DNA of 64,000 nucleotides, taken from positions 62,001 through 126,000 of the forward strand of contig NZ_JAUTWS010000011.1 in the NCBI RefSeq assembly GCF_030657435.1, given 5' to 3'. Shown piece by piece: positions 1-8,730 of this stretch (position 1 is its first letter; every line of letters starts with the position of its first letter). The notes under the pieces were generated by a model that saw only the letters and a list, made by a program, of their open reading frames with translations, was not told where the DNA came from and searched no databases. The translations under genes and the position numbers were made by a program. This stretch comes from Paracraurococcus lichenis. GTDB lineage: Bacteria > Pseudomonadota > Alphaproteobacteria > Acetobacterales > Acetobacteraceae.

Positions 1-64
1 TGAAGACGCCCTCCGGGGCCTCCTCCTCCGCCGGGTCCCAGCGCATCGGATTCAGGGGCTGCAT
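1..64 (-). CDS. hupH: hydrogenase maturation protein HupH/HyaF, N-terminal fragment
   Basis: Only the first 21 codons are present; the gene runs off the left edge. It opens with ATG (complement of 62-64), reading MQPLNPMRWDPAEEE, 10 bp beyond the hupG stop. In uptake hydrogenase operons the gene after hupG (hyaE) is normally hupH (hyaF), which acts in small-subunit or nickel-site maturation. The assignment rests on position; 21 residues are too few to prove the family. Confidence 0.5.
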   Translation of the reverse strand, partial: MQPLNPMRWDPAEEEAPEGVF

Positions 65-74
65 GCCGGGTCCC

Positions 75-434
75 TCAGGCGGTGGCGAGATGGGCGTCGA
101 AGGCGGCGCGGTAGGCATCCCAGTCCTTGACCCCCGGGAGCTTCCCGACCGGCGTGCCGTCGCGCAGGAAGACCAGGCAGGGGAGGACGGCGGCGCCGAA
201 GCGGGATTGCGCCGCGGCCTCGGCCGCCGGCGCGGCGCGGGCGGCGGCGACGGGATAGGCCTTCAGCAGCTCAACCAGGATCACCGCGGCGTCCACCGCC
301 TCCGGCCGCTTCGCCGGATCGCCGGCGACGAGCAGCACGCGCAGGCCGGGGCCGGCGGCGAAGCCCTCCAGCGCCGCGGCATCGAGGGCGGGGCAGCCGG
401 CGGCATCGAGCCGCGCGAAGGCGGGATGGGTCAT
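75..434 (-). CDS. hupG: thioredoxin-like hydrogenase accessory protein HupG/HyaE
   Basis: 119 aa, the size of the HyaE/HupG/HoxO family. These have a thioredoxin fold but no CXXC pair; here too only one Cys (in AVLPCLVFLRDG) lies near the thioredoxin strand. Family members act as chaperones for the hydrogenase small subunit before Tat export, and in O2-tolerant systems they protect it under oxygen. The start ATG overlaps the hupF stop by 4 bp, so translation is probably coupled. Sits in the run hupS-L-C-D-F-G-H. Confidence 0.8.
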   Translation of the reverse strand: MTHPAFARLDAAGCPALDAAALEGFAAGPGLRVLLVAGDPAKRPEAVDAAVILVELLKAYPVAAARAAPAAEAAAQSRFGAAVLPCLVFLRDGTPVGKLPGVKDWDAYRAAFDAHLATA

Positions 435-739
435 GCGGGCGTCTCCGGGCGCAGATGCGGCGGCAGTTCCGGCGCACGGCCGATGAGGTCGGCGAAGAGA
501 TGCTCGAAGGGCCGCCCCTCGAGCCCGGCGGCGAGGCCCTCGAGCGCATCGGCGATCTGCGCGGCCTCAGCCGCCTCCAGCGCCCGCATGGCGGTGCCGA
601 GATGCACCAGCACCCAGGTGCCGGCCGGCTGCGGCCCGAGCAGGAGCATCGAGACGCCCTCCTCCCGCCCGTCGCGCGTGGCGCAGGGGGCCGGATCGGC
701 CGCGCCGTCCAGCACCTGCATCGGGATGCCCATGCACAT
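431..739 (-). CDS. hupF: HypC-family hydrogenase chaperone HupF
   Basis: 102 aa beginning MCMGIPMQV, the HypC/HupF signature in which Cys2 binds the Fe(CN)2CO precursor and large subunit. It is longer than housekeeping HypC (about 75-90 aa), as HupF paralogues tend to be. In rhizobial systems HupF stabilises HupL during synthesis in the presence of oxygen. It lies 6 bp after hupD and overlaps hupG by 4 bp. No hypABDE genes are visible in this window, so the general maturation set must lie elsewhere. Confidence 0.85.
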   Translation of the reverse strand: MCMGIPMQVLDGAADPAPCATRDGREEGVSMLLLGPQPAGTWVLVHLGTAMRALEAAEAAQIADALEGLAAGLEGRPFEHLFADLIGRAPELPPHLRPETPA

Positions 740-745
740 GCCGGC

Positions 746-1378
746 TCAGTCCGCGGCGAGGAAGCGGGCGTCGCCGCGCCGCCAGGCCTGCTCCGGCCCG
801 GGCCGGCCGCCCTCGTAGTCCGAGAGGCCGAGGCCGGGGCCGAGCAGCGGCGCCACCGCCTCCTCCTCCGGGCGCGGGACGGCCGGCAGGCCCCAGTCCG
901 TGAGCTGGGCGAGCGCCGCCATCAGCGCCGGCCCCATCTGCGCGCGCACCGGCGGCGTCAGGCTGCCGCCGTAATCCTCCAGCTCGCCGGCCTGCACGCC
1001 GACGAGGAGGATGCGCTCCGGCCCGCCGCCCAGCATCTCGGCGGCGATGAGCACGTCCTGGAAGCCGGTCTGGTGCAGGCTCATCTTGCGGACGCCGCCG
1101 AAGGCCGGCACCTCGCCGTCCCGCACCAGCCGCAGCCGGCCCGGTTCGTCGCCGTAGTCGATGGCGTCGAAGACGATCAGGCGGCGGGCCGCGCGGATAT
1201 GGTGGACGAGGTAGAGGCCCTGGGTGCCGCCATCCATCAGCGCGACGCCAGGCGCCATGCGCCAGCCCCGGTGCAGCGCCTCCACGCAGCGGACGCCGAA
1301 GCCCTCATCTGCCCAGAGCAGGTTGCCGATGCCCAGCACCAGGCATTCGCAGGCCGCGGGATCGGCCGGAAGGGTCAC
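746..1378 (-). CDS. hupD: hydrogenase maturation endopeptidase HupD
   Basis: 210 aa from a GTG start (complement of 1376-1378) that overlaps the hupC stop as GTGA. The N-terminus contains VLGIGNLLWADEGFGVR, the HyaD/HybD/HupD signature with the nickel-binding Glu, followed by MDGGTQG and later MSLHQTGF. This protease removes the C-terminal peptide of the large subunit once the nickel site is filled. The reading frame remains open well upstream of the GTG, but only from here does it match the family. Confidence 0.9.
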   Translation of the reverse strand: MTLPADPAACECLVLGIGNLLWADEGFGVRCVEALHRGWRMAPGVALMDGGTQGLYLVHHIRAARRLIVFDAIDYGDEPGRLRLVRDGEVPAFGGVRKMSLHQTGFQDVLIAAEMLGGGPERILLVGVQAGELEDYGGSLTPPVRAQMGPALMAALAQLTDWGLPAVPRPEEEAVAPLLGPGLGLSDYEGGRPGPEQAWRRGDARFLAAD

Positions 1379-2106
1379 GGCCGGTCGTCCTTGAACATGC
1401 GGCGGCCGCTGATCATGGTGCTGATCAGGGACTGCCGGCTCATGATGTCCTCGCGGATCGCCGCGTAGACATGGACGATGGCGAAGACCACCAGCACCCA
1501 CATGCCGAGGTGGTGGACGGTGTGCAGCGTCATGCTGTCGCCGGCGAGGCCATGCACCCAGCCGAAGGCGGCCCACCACCAGCTCTGCTGGCCCGCGCCC
1601 TCGGCATAGAGGGCGAGGCCGGTCAGGATCATCAGCGCGATGCCGGCGGTGAACATGACGAACATGGCAAGCTGCGCCAGCGGGTTGTGGCCGGCGTATT
1701 TCTTCGGCTCGGGCGTGAGGAAGGCGTACCACTTCGCCTCGTGCCAGACCTCGGCCCACCAGCGCAGGTTGAACACCGGCAGGAGGAAGACCTGCCGTGC
1801 ATGGTGGTTGCCGACGAAGGCCCAGAGGATGCGGAAGAGGAAGCCGATGGCCAGCACCTGCCCGGCGGCGAAATGCGTGAAGCGGAGATAGCCGAAGAGC
1901 AGGTCGTCCGTCGCGCCCGGGGCGACGGCCGGCGGCGGCCGGCCGATCAGGAAGCCGGTCGCGGCCAGCACCACGATGCAGAGCGCATTGACCCAGTGCC
2001 AGATGCGCACCGGCGCCTCGTAGACATAGATCGAGGTCTCGCGCGTGACCTCGTGCGCCGCGCCCATGTTGCGGACGGGCAGCACCTCGACGCGGGTGTC
2101 CGGCAT
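1375..2106 (-). CDS. hupC: Ni/Fe-hydrogenase b-type cytochrome subunit HupC
   Basis: 243 aa integral-membrane di-haem cytochrome b that anchors HupSL at the periplasmic face and passes electrons to quinone. Conserved features include VYEAPVRIWHWVNA at the start of helix 1, LRFTHFAAGQVLA, FLFRILWAFVGN and a final VHHLGMWVLVVFAIVHVYAA with paired His ligands. A GGGAGG ribosome site precedes the ATG. It lies 13 bp after hupL and overlaps hupD by 4 bp. Confidence 0.95.
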   Translation of the reverse strand: MPDTRVEVLPVRNMGAAHEVTRETSIYVYEAPVRIWHWVNALCIVVLAATGFLIGRPPPAVAPGATDDLLFGYLRFTHFAAGQVLAIGFLFRILWAFVGNHHARQVFLLPVFNLRWWAEVWHEAKWYAFLTPEPKKYAGHNPLAQLAMFVMFTAGIALMILTGLALYAEGAGQQSWWWAAFGWVHGLAGDSMTLHTVHHLGMWVLVVFAIVHVYAAIREDIMSRQSLISTMISGRRMFKDDRP

Positions 2107-2119
2107 GGCGCGCCCTCCC

Positions 2120-3913
2120 CTAGCGGACTTGGACGCGGGTGAGTTCCTCGCCCCCCGGCGCCATCACATGCGTCGAGCAGGCGAGGCAGGGGTCGAAGCT
2201 GTGCAGCGTCCGCAGGATCTCGAGCGGCTGGTCCGGCACCTGCATCGGCGTGTCCAGCAGGCTGGCCTCGAAGGCGCCGATATTGCCCTTGTGGTCGCGC
2301 GGGCTGCCGTTCCAGGTGGTGGGGACCACCGCCTGGTAGTTGTCGATCTTCGCGTCCTTGATGCGGATCCAGTGGCCGAGCGCGCCGCGCGGCGCCTCGG
2401 TGAAGCCGACGCCCTTGGTCTCCTTCGGCCAGGTCTCCGGCTCCCACTTCGCGGTATTGGCCGTGCTGGTGTCGCCCGCCTTGATGCGCGCGACCAGCTT
2501 GTCCTGGAAGTGGCGGAGCTGCAGGGTGGCCCATTCGCATTCGAGGCCGCGGGCCAGGGTCCGGCCGAGGGTCGAGAACAGCGCCTGCACCGGCACGTCC
2601 AGCGTGCGCAGCGCCTTGTCCACCGGCTCCTTGAACTCGGGCCGCCCCTGCGCATAGCCGATGACGTAGCGGGCGAGCGGGCCCACCTCCATCGCATGGC
2701 CCTTCCAGCGCGGCGCCTTGATCCAGGAATACTTCCCGCCCTCGTCGATCTCCTTGATGTTCGTGCGGGTGCCGACGGTCTGCGGGCCGAGGACGTAGTT
2801 GGGCACCGTCTCGCCGTCCCAGGGATGCAGGCCGCGCGTCTCGTCCGCATACTTGTACCAGCTATGCGGGACGAATTCCTGCACCTGCTGCGGGTCGCGC
2901 AGGTCGACATCGTGCACGCGGGTCAGGTCGCCGTCGATGATGGCGCCGCGGGGAAGCTTAAGATTCGCGGCGGAATAGTCGTTCGCCTTCTCCGGGATGT
3001 CGCCGTAGGAGAGCAGCGACTTCGAGGACAGGCCGCCGCCGTGCAGCCAGGACTTGTAGAAGGAGCCGATGGCGAGCAGGTCGGGGATATAGACCTGCCG
3101 GGTGAACTCGATGGAGCGGTCGATGATGTCGGAGACCATGTTGAGGCTGGTCATGTTGACCGCCCCGACGGCGCCCGCGGCATCCAGGTTGATCGGGCAG
3201 GGCACGCCCCCGACCAGCCAGTTCGGATGCGGGTTCTTGCCGCCATAGACCGTGTGGATCTTCACGATCTCCTTCTGGAAGTCGAGCGCTTCCAGGTAAT
3301 GCGCCACGGCCATCAGGTTGGCCTCGGGCGGCAGCCGGTAGCCGGGATGGCCCCAATAGCCATTGCGGAAGGGGCCGAGCTGGCCGCTCTCCACGAAGCG
3401 GGTCAGGCGCCCCTGCAGGTCGCGGAAATAGCCCGGCGAGGACATCGGCCAGGGCGAGATGGACTGCGCCAGCTCGCTCGTCGCCTTCGGGTCCGCCTTC
3501 AGGGCGCTGACCACGTCCACCCAGTCCAGCGCATGCAGGTGGTAGAAGTGCACGATGTGGTCGTGCACCTGCAGCGTGAGCTGCATGATGTTGCGGATGG
3601 AGTTGGCATTGTCCGGGATCTGGATGCCGAGCGCATCCTCGACCGCGCGGATGCTGGTCAGCGCATGGGTGCCGGTGCAGACGCCGCAGATCCGCTCGGT
3701 GAAGGCCCAGGCATCGCGCGGGTCGCGGCCCTTCAGGATGACCTCGAGACCGCGCCACATGGTGCCGGTCGAGACCGCGTTGCGGATGACGTTGTCGGTG
3801 TCGAGGTTCACCTCGACCCGCATGTGGCCCTCGATCCGCGTCACCGGATCGACGACGACGCGCTTGCCGGAGCGGTCGAGGGAGAAGCCGTTCGGCGTGG
3901 AGATCGCGGTCAT
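2120..3913 (-). CDS. hupL: uptake [NiFe] hydrogenase large subunit HupL
   Basis: 597 aa. Oxidises H2 at the periplasmic side. N-terminal motif RIEGH, then [11 protein letters not shown] (Cys76/Cys79) and C-terminal DPCLACSTH (Cys576/Cys579), which together supply the four Ni-Fe ligands. The 15 residues after His582 should be removed by HupD. The start chosen (complement of 3911-3913, MTAISTPNG) lies 1 bp beyond the hupS stop; the frame is open further upstream, but that stretch lies inside hupS. Confidence 0.97.
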   Translation of the reverse strand: MTAISTPNGFSLDRSGKRVVVDPVTRIEGHMRVEVNLDTDNVIRNAVSTGTMWRGLEVILKGRDPRDAWAFTERICGVCTGTHALTSIRAVEDALGIQIPDNANSIRNIMQLTLQVHDHIVHFYHLHALDWVDVVSALKADPKATSELAQSISPWPMSSPGYFRDLQGRLTRFVESGQLGPFRNGYWGHPGYRLPPEANLMAVAHYLEALDFQKEIVKIHTVYGGKNPHPNWLVGGVPCPINLDAAGAVGAVNMTSLNMVSDIIDRSIEFTRQVYIPDLLAIGSFYKSWLHGGGLSSKSLLSYGDIPEKANDYSAANLKLPRGAIIDGDLTRVHDVDLRDPQQVQEFVPHSWYKYADETRGLHPWDGETVPNYVLGPQTVGTRTNIKEIDEGGKYSWIKAPRWKGHAMEVGPLARYVIGYAQGRPEFKEPVDKALRTLDVPVQALFSTLGRTLARGLECEWATLQLRHFQDKLVARIKAGDTSTANTAKWEPETWPKETKGVGFTEAPRGALGHWIRIKDAKIDNYQAVVPTTWNGSPRDHKGNIGAFEASLLDTPMQVPDQPLEILRTLHSFDPCLACSTHVMAPGGEELTRVQVR

Positions 3914-3914
3914 C

Positions 3915-5006
3915 TCAGACGGTCTCCTGCTCGGGCGTCGCCGCCTTCTTGCGCAGCCGGTGGATGGCCGACATGCCGGCATGCGCCGCGACGCCGGCGG
4001 TCACCGTCCCGGCCGCCAGCAGGCCCAGCTTGTCGGCATTCGACTCCGCGCCGAAGGCGGTGACATTCGCCAGCCGCTTGTAGAAGGGCCCGTTGTCCCA
4101 GAACCCGTCCTCCGAGCAGCCGATGCAGCCATGGCCGGAGGCGATGGGGAAGGAGACGCCGCCGTTCCAGCGCACCGTGGAGCAGGCGTTGTAGGTGGTC
4201 GGGCCGCGGCAGCCGAGCTTGTAGAGGCAATGGCCGCGCCGCGCGCCGTCGTCGTCGAATGCCTCGGCGAACTGGCCGGCGTCGAAGTGGCCGCGGCGGT
4301 AGCACTTGTCGTGGATGCGCTGGCCGTAGAACATCAGCGGCCGGCCCTGGCGGTCGAGGCTCGGCAGCCGGTCGAAGGTGAGGAGATAGCTGACGACGCC
4401 GGTCATGACCTCCGCGATCGGCGGGCAGCCCGGCACCTTGATGATCGGCTTGTCGGTGATGACCTTGTCCACCGGCGTCGCCTGGGTCGGGTTGGGCTTG
4501 GCCGCCTGCACGCAGCCCCAGGAGGCGCAGGAGCCCCAGGAGATCACCGCCATCGCATCGGCGCAGACCTCCCGCAACTGCTCGACGAAGGGACGGCCGC
4601 CGATGATGCAGTACATGCCGTCCTCGGCGAGCGGCGGATTGCCCTCGATCGCCGCGATGTAGCGGCCCTTGTACTCCCGCCGGATGTCGTCGAGGATCGC
4701 CTCGGCCTGGTGGCCGGCGCTCGCCATCAGCGTGTCGTCGTAGTCGAGGCTGATCATGGAGAGCACGACGTCGCGCGCCAGCGGATGCGCGCTGCGGATG
4801 AAGCTCTCCGAGCAGCAGGTGCATTCGAGGCCGTGCAGCCAGAGCACGGGGATGCGCGGCTTCGTCTCCATCGCATGCGCGATCTTCGCGGCGTAGGAGG
4901 GGGCGAGGCCGAGCGAGGCGGCGGTCAGCGCGCAGAATTTCTGGAAGCTGCGGCGGCTGATCCCCTGCCGGCGGATGACATCGTAGAAGGTCTCCTGGTG
5001 CGCCAT
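3915..5006 (-). CDS. hupS: uptake [NiFe] hydrogenase small subunit HupS, O2-tolerant type
   Basis: 363 aa from an ATG with a strong purine-rich ribosome site (GGGGGGA) 5 bp upstream. The N-terminus carries a Tat signal (RRSFQKF, residues 18-24) and the C-terminus a hydrophobic anchor (about 327-348). Proximal-cluster cysteines are Cys62, Cys64, Cys65, Cys160, Cys165 and Cys194, the six-Cys set of the [4Fe-3S] cluster in O2-tolerant group 1d enzymes; ordinary enzymes have Gly at two of these positions. First gene of the hup operon, downstream of an FNR/FixK box. Confidence 0.97.
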   Translation of the reverse strand: MAHQETFYDVIRRQGISRRSFQKFCALTAASLGLAPSYAAKIAHAMETKPRIPVLWLHGLECTCCSESFIRSAHPLARDVVLSMISLDYDDTLMASAGHQAEAILDDIRREYKGRYIAAIEGNPPLAEDGMYCIIGGRPFVEQLREVCADAMAVISWGSCASWGCVQAAKPNPTQATPVDKVITDKPIIKVPGCPPIAEVMTGVVSYLLTFDRLPSLDRQGRPLMFYGQRIHDKCYRRGHFDAGQFAEAFDDDGARRGHCLYKLGCRGPTTYNACSTVRWNGGVSFPIASGHGCIGCSEDGFWDNGPFYKRLANVTAFGAESNADKLGLLAAGTVTAGVAAHAGMSAIHRLRKKAATPEQETV

Positions 5007-5084
5007 CAATTTCCCCCCTGGTGCCTCGGGCCCGGCAGGCCGGGAAGCGCGGGCAGAGACCAGCGTGATGTGAGGTTCCGCTTC

Positions 5085-5126
5085 ATTCTCGCGACGCTTC
5101 GATGGTTGATCTTTGATCTGGATCAA
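5085..5126 (-). promoter_or_regulatory. FNR/FixK-type box and candidate promoter of the hup operon
   Basis: TTGATCTGGATCAA at 5113-5126 is a perfect match to the FNR/FixK/Anr consensus TTGAT-N4-ATCAA. Placing its centre at -41.5 puts a GAGAAT hexamer (complement of 5085-5090, four of six matches to TATAAT) exactly at -12 to -7, as in class II activated promoters. Predicted transcription start near 5078, giving a leader of about 70 nt before hupS. The box is observed; control by an FNR-type regulator is inferred. Confidence 0.7.
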
Positions 5127-5422
5127 ACCTCGACCGCAATGTGTCGATGCGGAGGTGGTGACGCCGCTCCGCGCGCCGGTGCTCGTGCCGCGATTCCGCA
5201 GCGCGCGCGACCTCTACGGCAAGGTGCCGATCGAGCCGGCCGGCTGGTGCAGCCGCTCGCCGGCCGCTGCGAGGATCTGGTCTGCACCGGCACTGGCTCG
5301 TCTTCCCGCGCGCGGCGCTACGCGCGGTCCATGGTCCTCGTCCTCGGCTGGCTGACGCGGGACCTGGCCTCGACATCAACCCCGACGAGCCCGCGGCCGC
5401 GGCGGCGCGCCTGGCCTGAGCC
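5127..5422. other. gap with no intact gene
   Basis: About 300 bp between the hup regulatory region and the nitronate monooxygenase gene. Short plus-strand frames read in a protein-like way (for example [17 protein letters not shown] near 5200, and LDINPDEPAAAAARLA ending at 5419 in another frame), as if a gene had decayed by frameshift. I cannot name a family, and GC-rich DNA gives such frames by chance. Confidence 0.3.
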
Positions 5423-6562
5423 TCAGCCGCCGAGGAAGCCGCCGGCGCGGCCGAGCACCTGCTCGGCGCCCGCGACGAGGTCCTGCATGACCGCCGCCGC
5501 CGGCCGCACCGCGCGGACCATGCCGAGGCCCTGGCCGGCGAAGCCGCCCCAGACATCGGCGCGGCCGGCCGCCAGCGCCGCCGCCGTCACCGGGGTGGAG
5601 ACCATGCCCTGATACGGCATGGGCAGCGGCTCGATCCCCGCCTCGGCATAGGCCGCGGCCCAGCGGTTCTTCACCATCCGCGCCGGCTTGCCGGTGACCG
5701 AGCGCGAGACGGTCGTGCCCTCGTCATTGCCCTCGACCAGGGCCTGCTTCTGGGCGGGGCTGATGCCGGCCTCCTCCGTCGCCAGGAAGGCGGTGCCGAT
5801 CCAGGCGCCCTCGGCGCCCAGCATCAGCGCGGCGGCGATGCCGCGGCCGTCGCCGATGCCGCCGGCGCCCACCACCGGCACGCGGCCCGCGACCGCATCC
5901 ATCACCTGCGGGATCAGCGCCATGGTGCCGATGGGAGAGTTGTGCCCGCCGCCGTCATGGCCCTGCGCGACGATGATGTCGATGCCGGACTCCATCACCT
6001 GCCGCGCGTGGCGCGTGGTGCCGACCACGGCCATCACCCTGGTGCCGTTGGCATGCAGTCGGTCCAGCCAGGGCGCGGGATTGCCGAGGCCGGCGGCATA
6101 GACCGGCACGCGCTCCTCGATCACCACCTCCATCTGCGCCTCGAAGAAGGCGCGGGAGAGCGGCGCCGGCCCGTCCCGGTCGGCGGGGTGGCGGTCGAGG
6201 ACGCGGTCGAGCGCCTCCGGGTCCAGCGCCTCCAGCCCCTCCTTCGCCATGACGTCGCGGGCGAAGGCGCGGTGCTGCGGGACCAGGTCCTCGGCCGAGG
6301 GGCCACCGGCATTGCTGCCGCCGCGGCGGACGGAGGCTGGCAGCAGCGTGTCCACGCCGAAGGGCCGGTCGGTGAGGTCCCGCACCCGCCGGATCCAATC
6401 GCGGAGCTGGTTCGGGCCGCAACTCGCCGCGCCGATGACGCCGAGGCCGCCGGCATTGGAGACGGCGGCGGCGAGTTCCGGCGTGCTCGCCCGGCCCATG
6501 CCGGCGAGCAGGATCGGGTAGCGTATATCCAGCAGGTCGCAGATGCGCGTGCGCAGCGCCAT
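5423..6562 (-). CDS. nitronate monooxygenase (2-nitropropane dioxygenase family)
   Basis: 379 aa FMN-dependent TIM-barrel enzyme that oxidises alkyl nitronates such as propionate-3-nitronate. The N-terminus has YPILLAGMGRASTPELAAAVSNAGG, split by the flavin-binding loop, and GQGHDGGGHNSPIGTMALIP holds the conserved active-site His. The phosphate loop VVGAGGIGDGRG follows, with LGAEGAWIGTAFLAT. The start (complement of 6560-6562) has a GGGAGGAAGG ribosome site. Transcribed alone. Some homologues are annotated as enoyl-ACP reductases (FabK), but the His loop favours nitronate oxidation. Confidence 0.85.
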   Translation of the reverse strand: MALRTRICDLLDIRYPILLAGMGRASTPELAAAVSNAGGLGVIGAASCGPNQLRDWIRRVRDLTDRPFGVDTLLPASVRRGGSNAGGPSAEDLVPQHRAFARDVMAKEGLEALDPEALDRVLDRHPADRDGPAPLSRAFFEAQMEVVIEERVPVYAAGLGNPAPWLDRLHANGTRVMAVVGTTRHARQVMESGIDIIVAQGHDGGGHNSPIGTMALIPQVMDAVAGRVPVVGAGGIGDGRGIAAALMLGAEGAWIGTAFLATEEAGISPAQKQALVEGNDEGTTVSRSVTGKPARMVKNRWAAAYAEAGIEPLPMPYQGMVSTPVTAAALAAGRADVWGGFAGQGLGMVRAVRPAAAVMQDLVAGAEQVLGRAGGFLGG

Positions 6563-6631
6563 GGTCGCCTTCCTCCCGCGCCGCCTTGCATGTTGGGCGA
6601 GCCGATTCAGACCTCCGGGCCATCCGGGGCA

Positions 6632-6656
6632 CCCCACGAAGCGGCGCTTCGTGGGG
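6632..6656. terminator. perfect 11-bp inverted repeat
   Basis: CCCCACGAAGC, loop GGC, GCTTCGTGGGG. It lies between the stop of the 206-aa hypothetical (6782) and the start of nitronate monooxygenase (6562), both on minus. No T-run follows, so this may be a factor-assisted terminator or a processing hairpin. Confidence 0.5.
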
Positions 6657-6781
6657 ACCCCTTCGGCCCTTCGGTCATCGGCACGCCGCGGACGGGCGGC
6701 GTCGGCGGCAGGGTAGGACCAACCGGGCGCGCCTGGCCACCGCCCCGACCGGGCTGATCGGCCCCCGGTCTCCGGACCGCG

Positions 6782-7402
6782 TCAGGCCAGGGCCGCGACG
6801 ATCACCTCGCCGGCCAGCAGGACCTTCGGGGATTGCGGCCAGATGTCGCGGTGCTGCGCCATCAGCGCCGCCACCTGGGCATGCGCGGCCGTCGCCGTGC
6901 TGCGGTTGCTGAAGACGGCGAGCGCGACGGAGCGGTCCGGCTGCTCCTCGTCCCGCCCGGTATAGAGGTGGCGGAAACCCGGCTGCTCCAGCGTCAGCGG
7001 GACCAGCTTCTCCTGCACCGTCGGCAGGGTGCCGGTGCTGGGGCCGAGACCCTCCGTCACCCGCACCATCATATAGGCATCCGTGCCCGGGCGCGTGGCG
7101 TCGAGATGGACGGACACGGCGGAGCGCGTGATGAGCGGCGCGCCGGTCAGCAGCCCGGCCAGGTCCCTCTCCGCGAACTGCACCGCCGCCTCGCTGACGC
7201 GGACGGATGCCGCGCGATCCTCGAAAACCGAGGCGGAGAAGATGCCGCCGCCGCCGTCGAGCCGGGCGACGTAGTAGGCGCGGAAGGTCGCCTCCTGCCG
7301 GATCCGCGGCAGCAGCCCGTCCCGGATGCGCTGGGCGATCTCCTCCGGCGCGCCGGTGCCGCCGTAGCGCCGGATCGTGAGGTACCACTGGGCGTCGCTC
7401 AT
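6782..7402 (-). CDS. conserved hypothetical protein, possible dimeric alpha/beta-barrel fold
   Basis: 206 aa; start at the complement of 7400-7402 (MSDAQWYLTIRRYGG) chosen for its GGACAGGAGG ribosome site. Two similar halves can be seen: YLTIRRYGG...FRAYYVARLDGG...SASVFEDRAA and YMMVRVTEG...FRHLYTGRDEE...ALAVFSNRST. That pattern suggests a duplicated ferredoxin-like (antibiotic biosynthesis monooxygenase or stress-response) module. No signal peptide or membrane segment. The function is not known from the sequence. Confidence 0.6.
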   Translation of the reverse strand: MSDAQWYLTIRRYGGTGAPEEIAQRIRDGLLPRIRQEATFRAYYVARLDGGGGIFSASVFEDRAASVRVSEAAVQFAERDLAGLLTGAPLITRSAVSVHLDATRPGTDAYMMVRVTEGLGPSTGTLPTVQEKLVPLTLEQPGFRHLYTGRDEEQPDRSVALAVFSNRSTATAAHAQVAALMAQHRDIWPQSPKVLLAGEVIVAALA

Positions 7403-7528
7403 GAAGCCTCCTGTCCCGCCATCCCGGGCCCCGGCGGACCCTGGCGGCTTTGGGCGGCAGCATAGCACAGGGTTCGGTCGTGCTTCGCGCCTGCCGAGGC
7501 GGCGGCAATCGGGCTAGACATCCCCGCC

Positions 7529-8209
7529 ATGCACTCCCTCTCCCTCCTCGACTGGGTCGCGCTGGTGGTCTTCGTCGCCTGCTGGCTCACCTATTCGACC
7601 CTGGTGGACCGGCACCCGGGGCTGCAGGCCCGCAGCGTCATCGCCGCCATGGACGAGCACCGGCGCCGCTGGCTGCGCATCATGGTCACGCGGGACAACC
7701 GCATCATGGACACGAACATCATCGGCAACCTGATGAACAGCACCAGCTTCCTGGCCAATACCGCCATCTTCATCCTGGGCGGCCTGGTGGCGATGATGGG
7801 CAGCCCGGAGCTGGGGGCGCGGGTCTTCGGCGCCCTGCCCTTCGCCGCCACGCCCGATCCGGCGGCCTGGGAGATGAAGGTGGCGCTGCTGCTGCTGATC
7901 TTCGTGCGCGCCTTCTTCGAGCTGACCTGGGCGCTGCGGCAGTTCAACTACTGCTCCATCGTGCTCGGCGGCATCTCCCACGATCCGGCGGACCCGACGC
8001 GGGAGACGCATGCGGAGATGGCGGCCAAGGTCGCCAACCGGGCGGCGCGGCACTTCAACACGGGGCTGCGGGCCTATTACTTCGGGCTGGCGGCGCTGGC
8101 CTGGATCCTCCACCCGCTGGCGCTGATCCTGGCGAGCCTCTGGGTGGTGCAGGAGCTTTACCGGCGGGAATTCCGCAGCGTGGTGCGGGAGGCGCTGCGG
8201 GAGGGGTAG
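7529..8209 (+). CDS. DUF599 family membrane protein
   Basis: 226 aa with four hydrophobic segments (about residues 7-24, 70-90, 110-130 and 180-205). It has the family hallmarks NRIMDTNIIGNLMNSTSFLANTA, split by its first turn, FNYCSIVLGG and a C-terminal YRREFRS. DUF599 proteins occur widely in Proteobacteria and their function is unknown. Divergent from the 206-aa gene, with 126 bp between the two starts. Confidence 0.85.
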   Translation: MHSLSLLDWVALVVFVACWLTYSTLVDRHPGLQARSVIAAMDEHRRRWLRIMVTRDNRIMDTNIIGNLMNSTSFLANTAIFILGGLVAMMGSPELGARVFGALPFAATPDPAAWEMKVALLLLIFVRAFFELTWALRQFNYCSIVLGGISHDPADPTRETHAEMAAKVANRAARHFNTGLRAYYFGLAALAWILHPLALILASLWVVQELYRREFRSVVREALREG

Positions 8210-8229
8210 CCCGTCCGGCGCGGTCCGGG

Positions 8230-8637
8230 TCAGCCCCGCTCGATCCGCCGCAGCACGCCCCAGAATTGCTGGAAGATGCGGGTGCGGATGCCGCGCTCGG
8301 GCTCGGCGCAGGTCAGCCGGTCCGGGTGGAAATGGAAGGCGAAGGCCTGCTTGGCGCGGCGGAAGCGGTCATCGGCCGGCCCGGCCCGGGCCAGGCGGAG
8401 GTCGCGGCGGGCGCGCTCCAGCTCGGCGGCCAGGGCGGCGATGCGCGCCGCCTGGTGCCGCGCCAGGGCGCGGGAGGCGCGCAGCCTGGCGCCCCGCAGC
8501 GCCGCCAGGCGATGGCCGGGGCCGGCGGCGCCGAGCAGCAGCCCGAGGCTGCGCCGCAGCCAGCGCAGCAGGCGCCAGGCCAGCACGCCGAGGGCGAAGA
8601 CCGCCGCACCGAGGAGCACGCCGAGAAGTTCCACCAT
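8230..8637 (-). CDS. membrane-anchored protein with a J-domain-like HPD segment
   Basis: 135 aa. Residues 1-40 form a hydrophobic N-terminal segment with a basic flank; a long Ala/Arg-rich helix follows. The C-terminus reads RFRRAKQAFAFHFHPDRL then RIFQQFWGVLRRIE, which resembles helix II, the HPD loop and helix III of a DnaJ domain, though helix I is not clear. Similar small membrane J-like proteins may present clients to DnaK. Convergent with the DUF599 gene. The J-domain reading is an inference from the HPD context. Confidence 0.55.
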   Translation of the reverse strand: MVELLGVLLGAAVFALGVLAWRLLRWLRRSLGLLLGAAGPGHRLAALRGARLRASRALARHQAARIAALAAELERARRDLRLARAGPADDRFRRAKQAFAFHFHPDRLTCAEPERGIRTRIFQQFWGVLRRIERG

Positions 8638-8730
8638 CGGCGCGCAGGATGCACCGGGTGGGTCAGCATCCCGCTAACGCGGACGGGTACCCCCCCCAAA
8701 ACCAGGGAGGTTGGCAGGAGAGCGGGCAGG

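Noticed and set aside
2045-5612. Long plus-strand frames opposite hupL and hupS
   Set aside because: Shadows of the hydrogenase genes; no family motifs and no ribosome sites.
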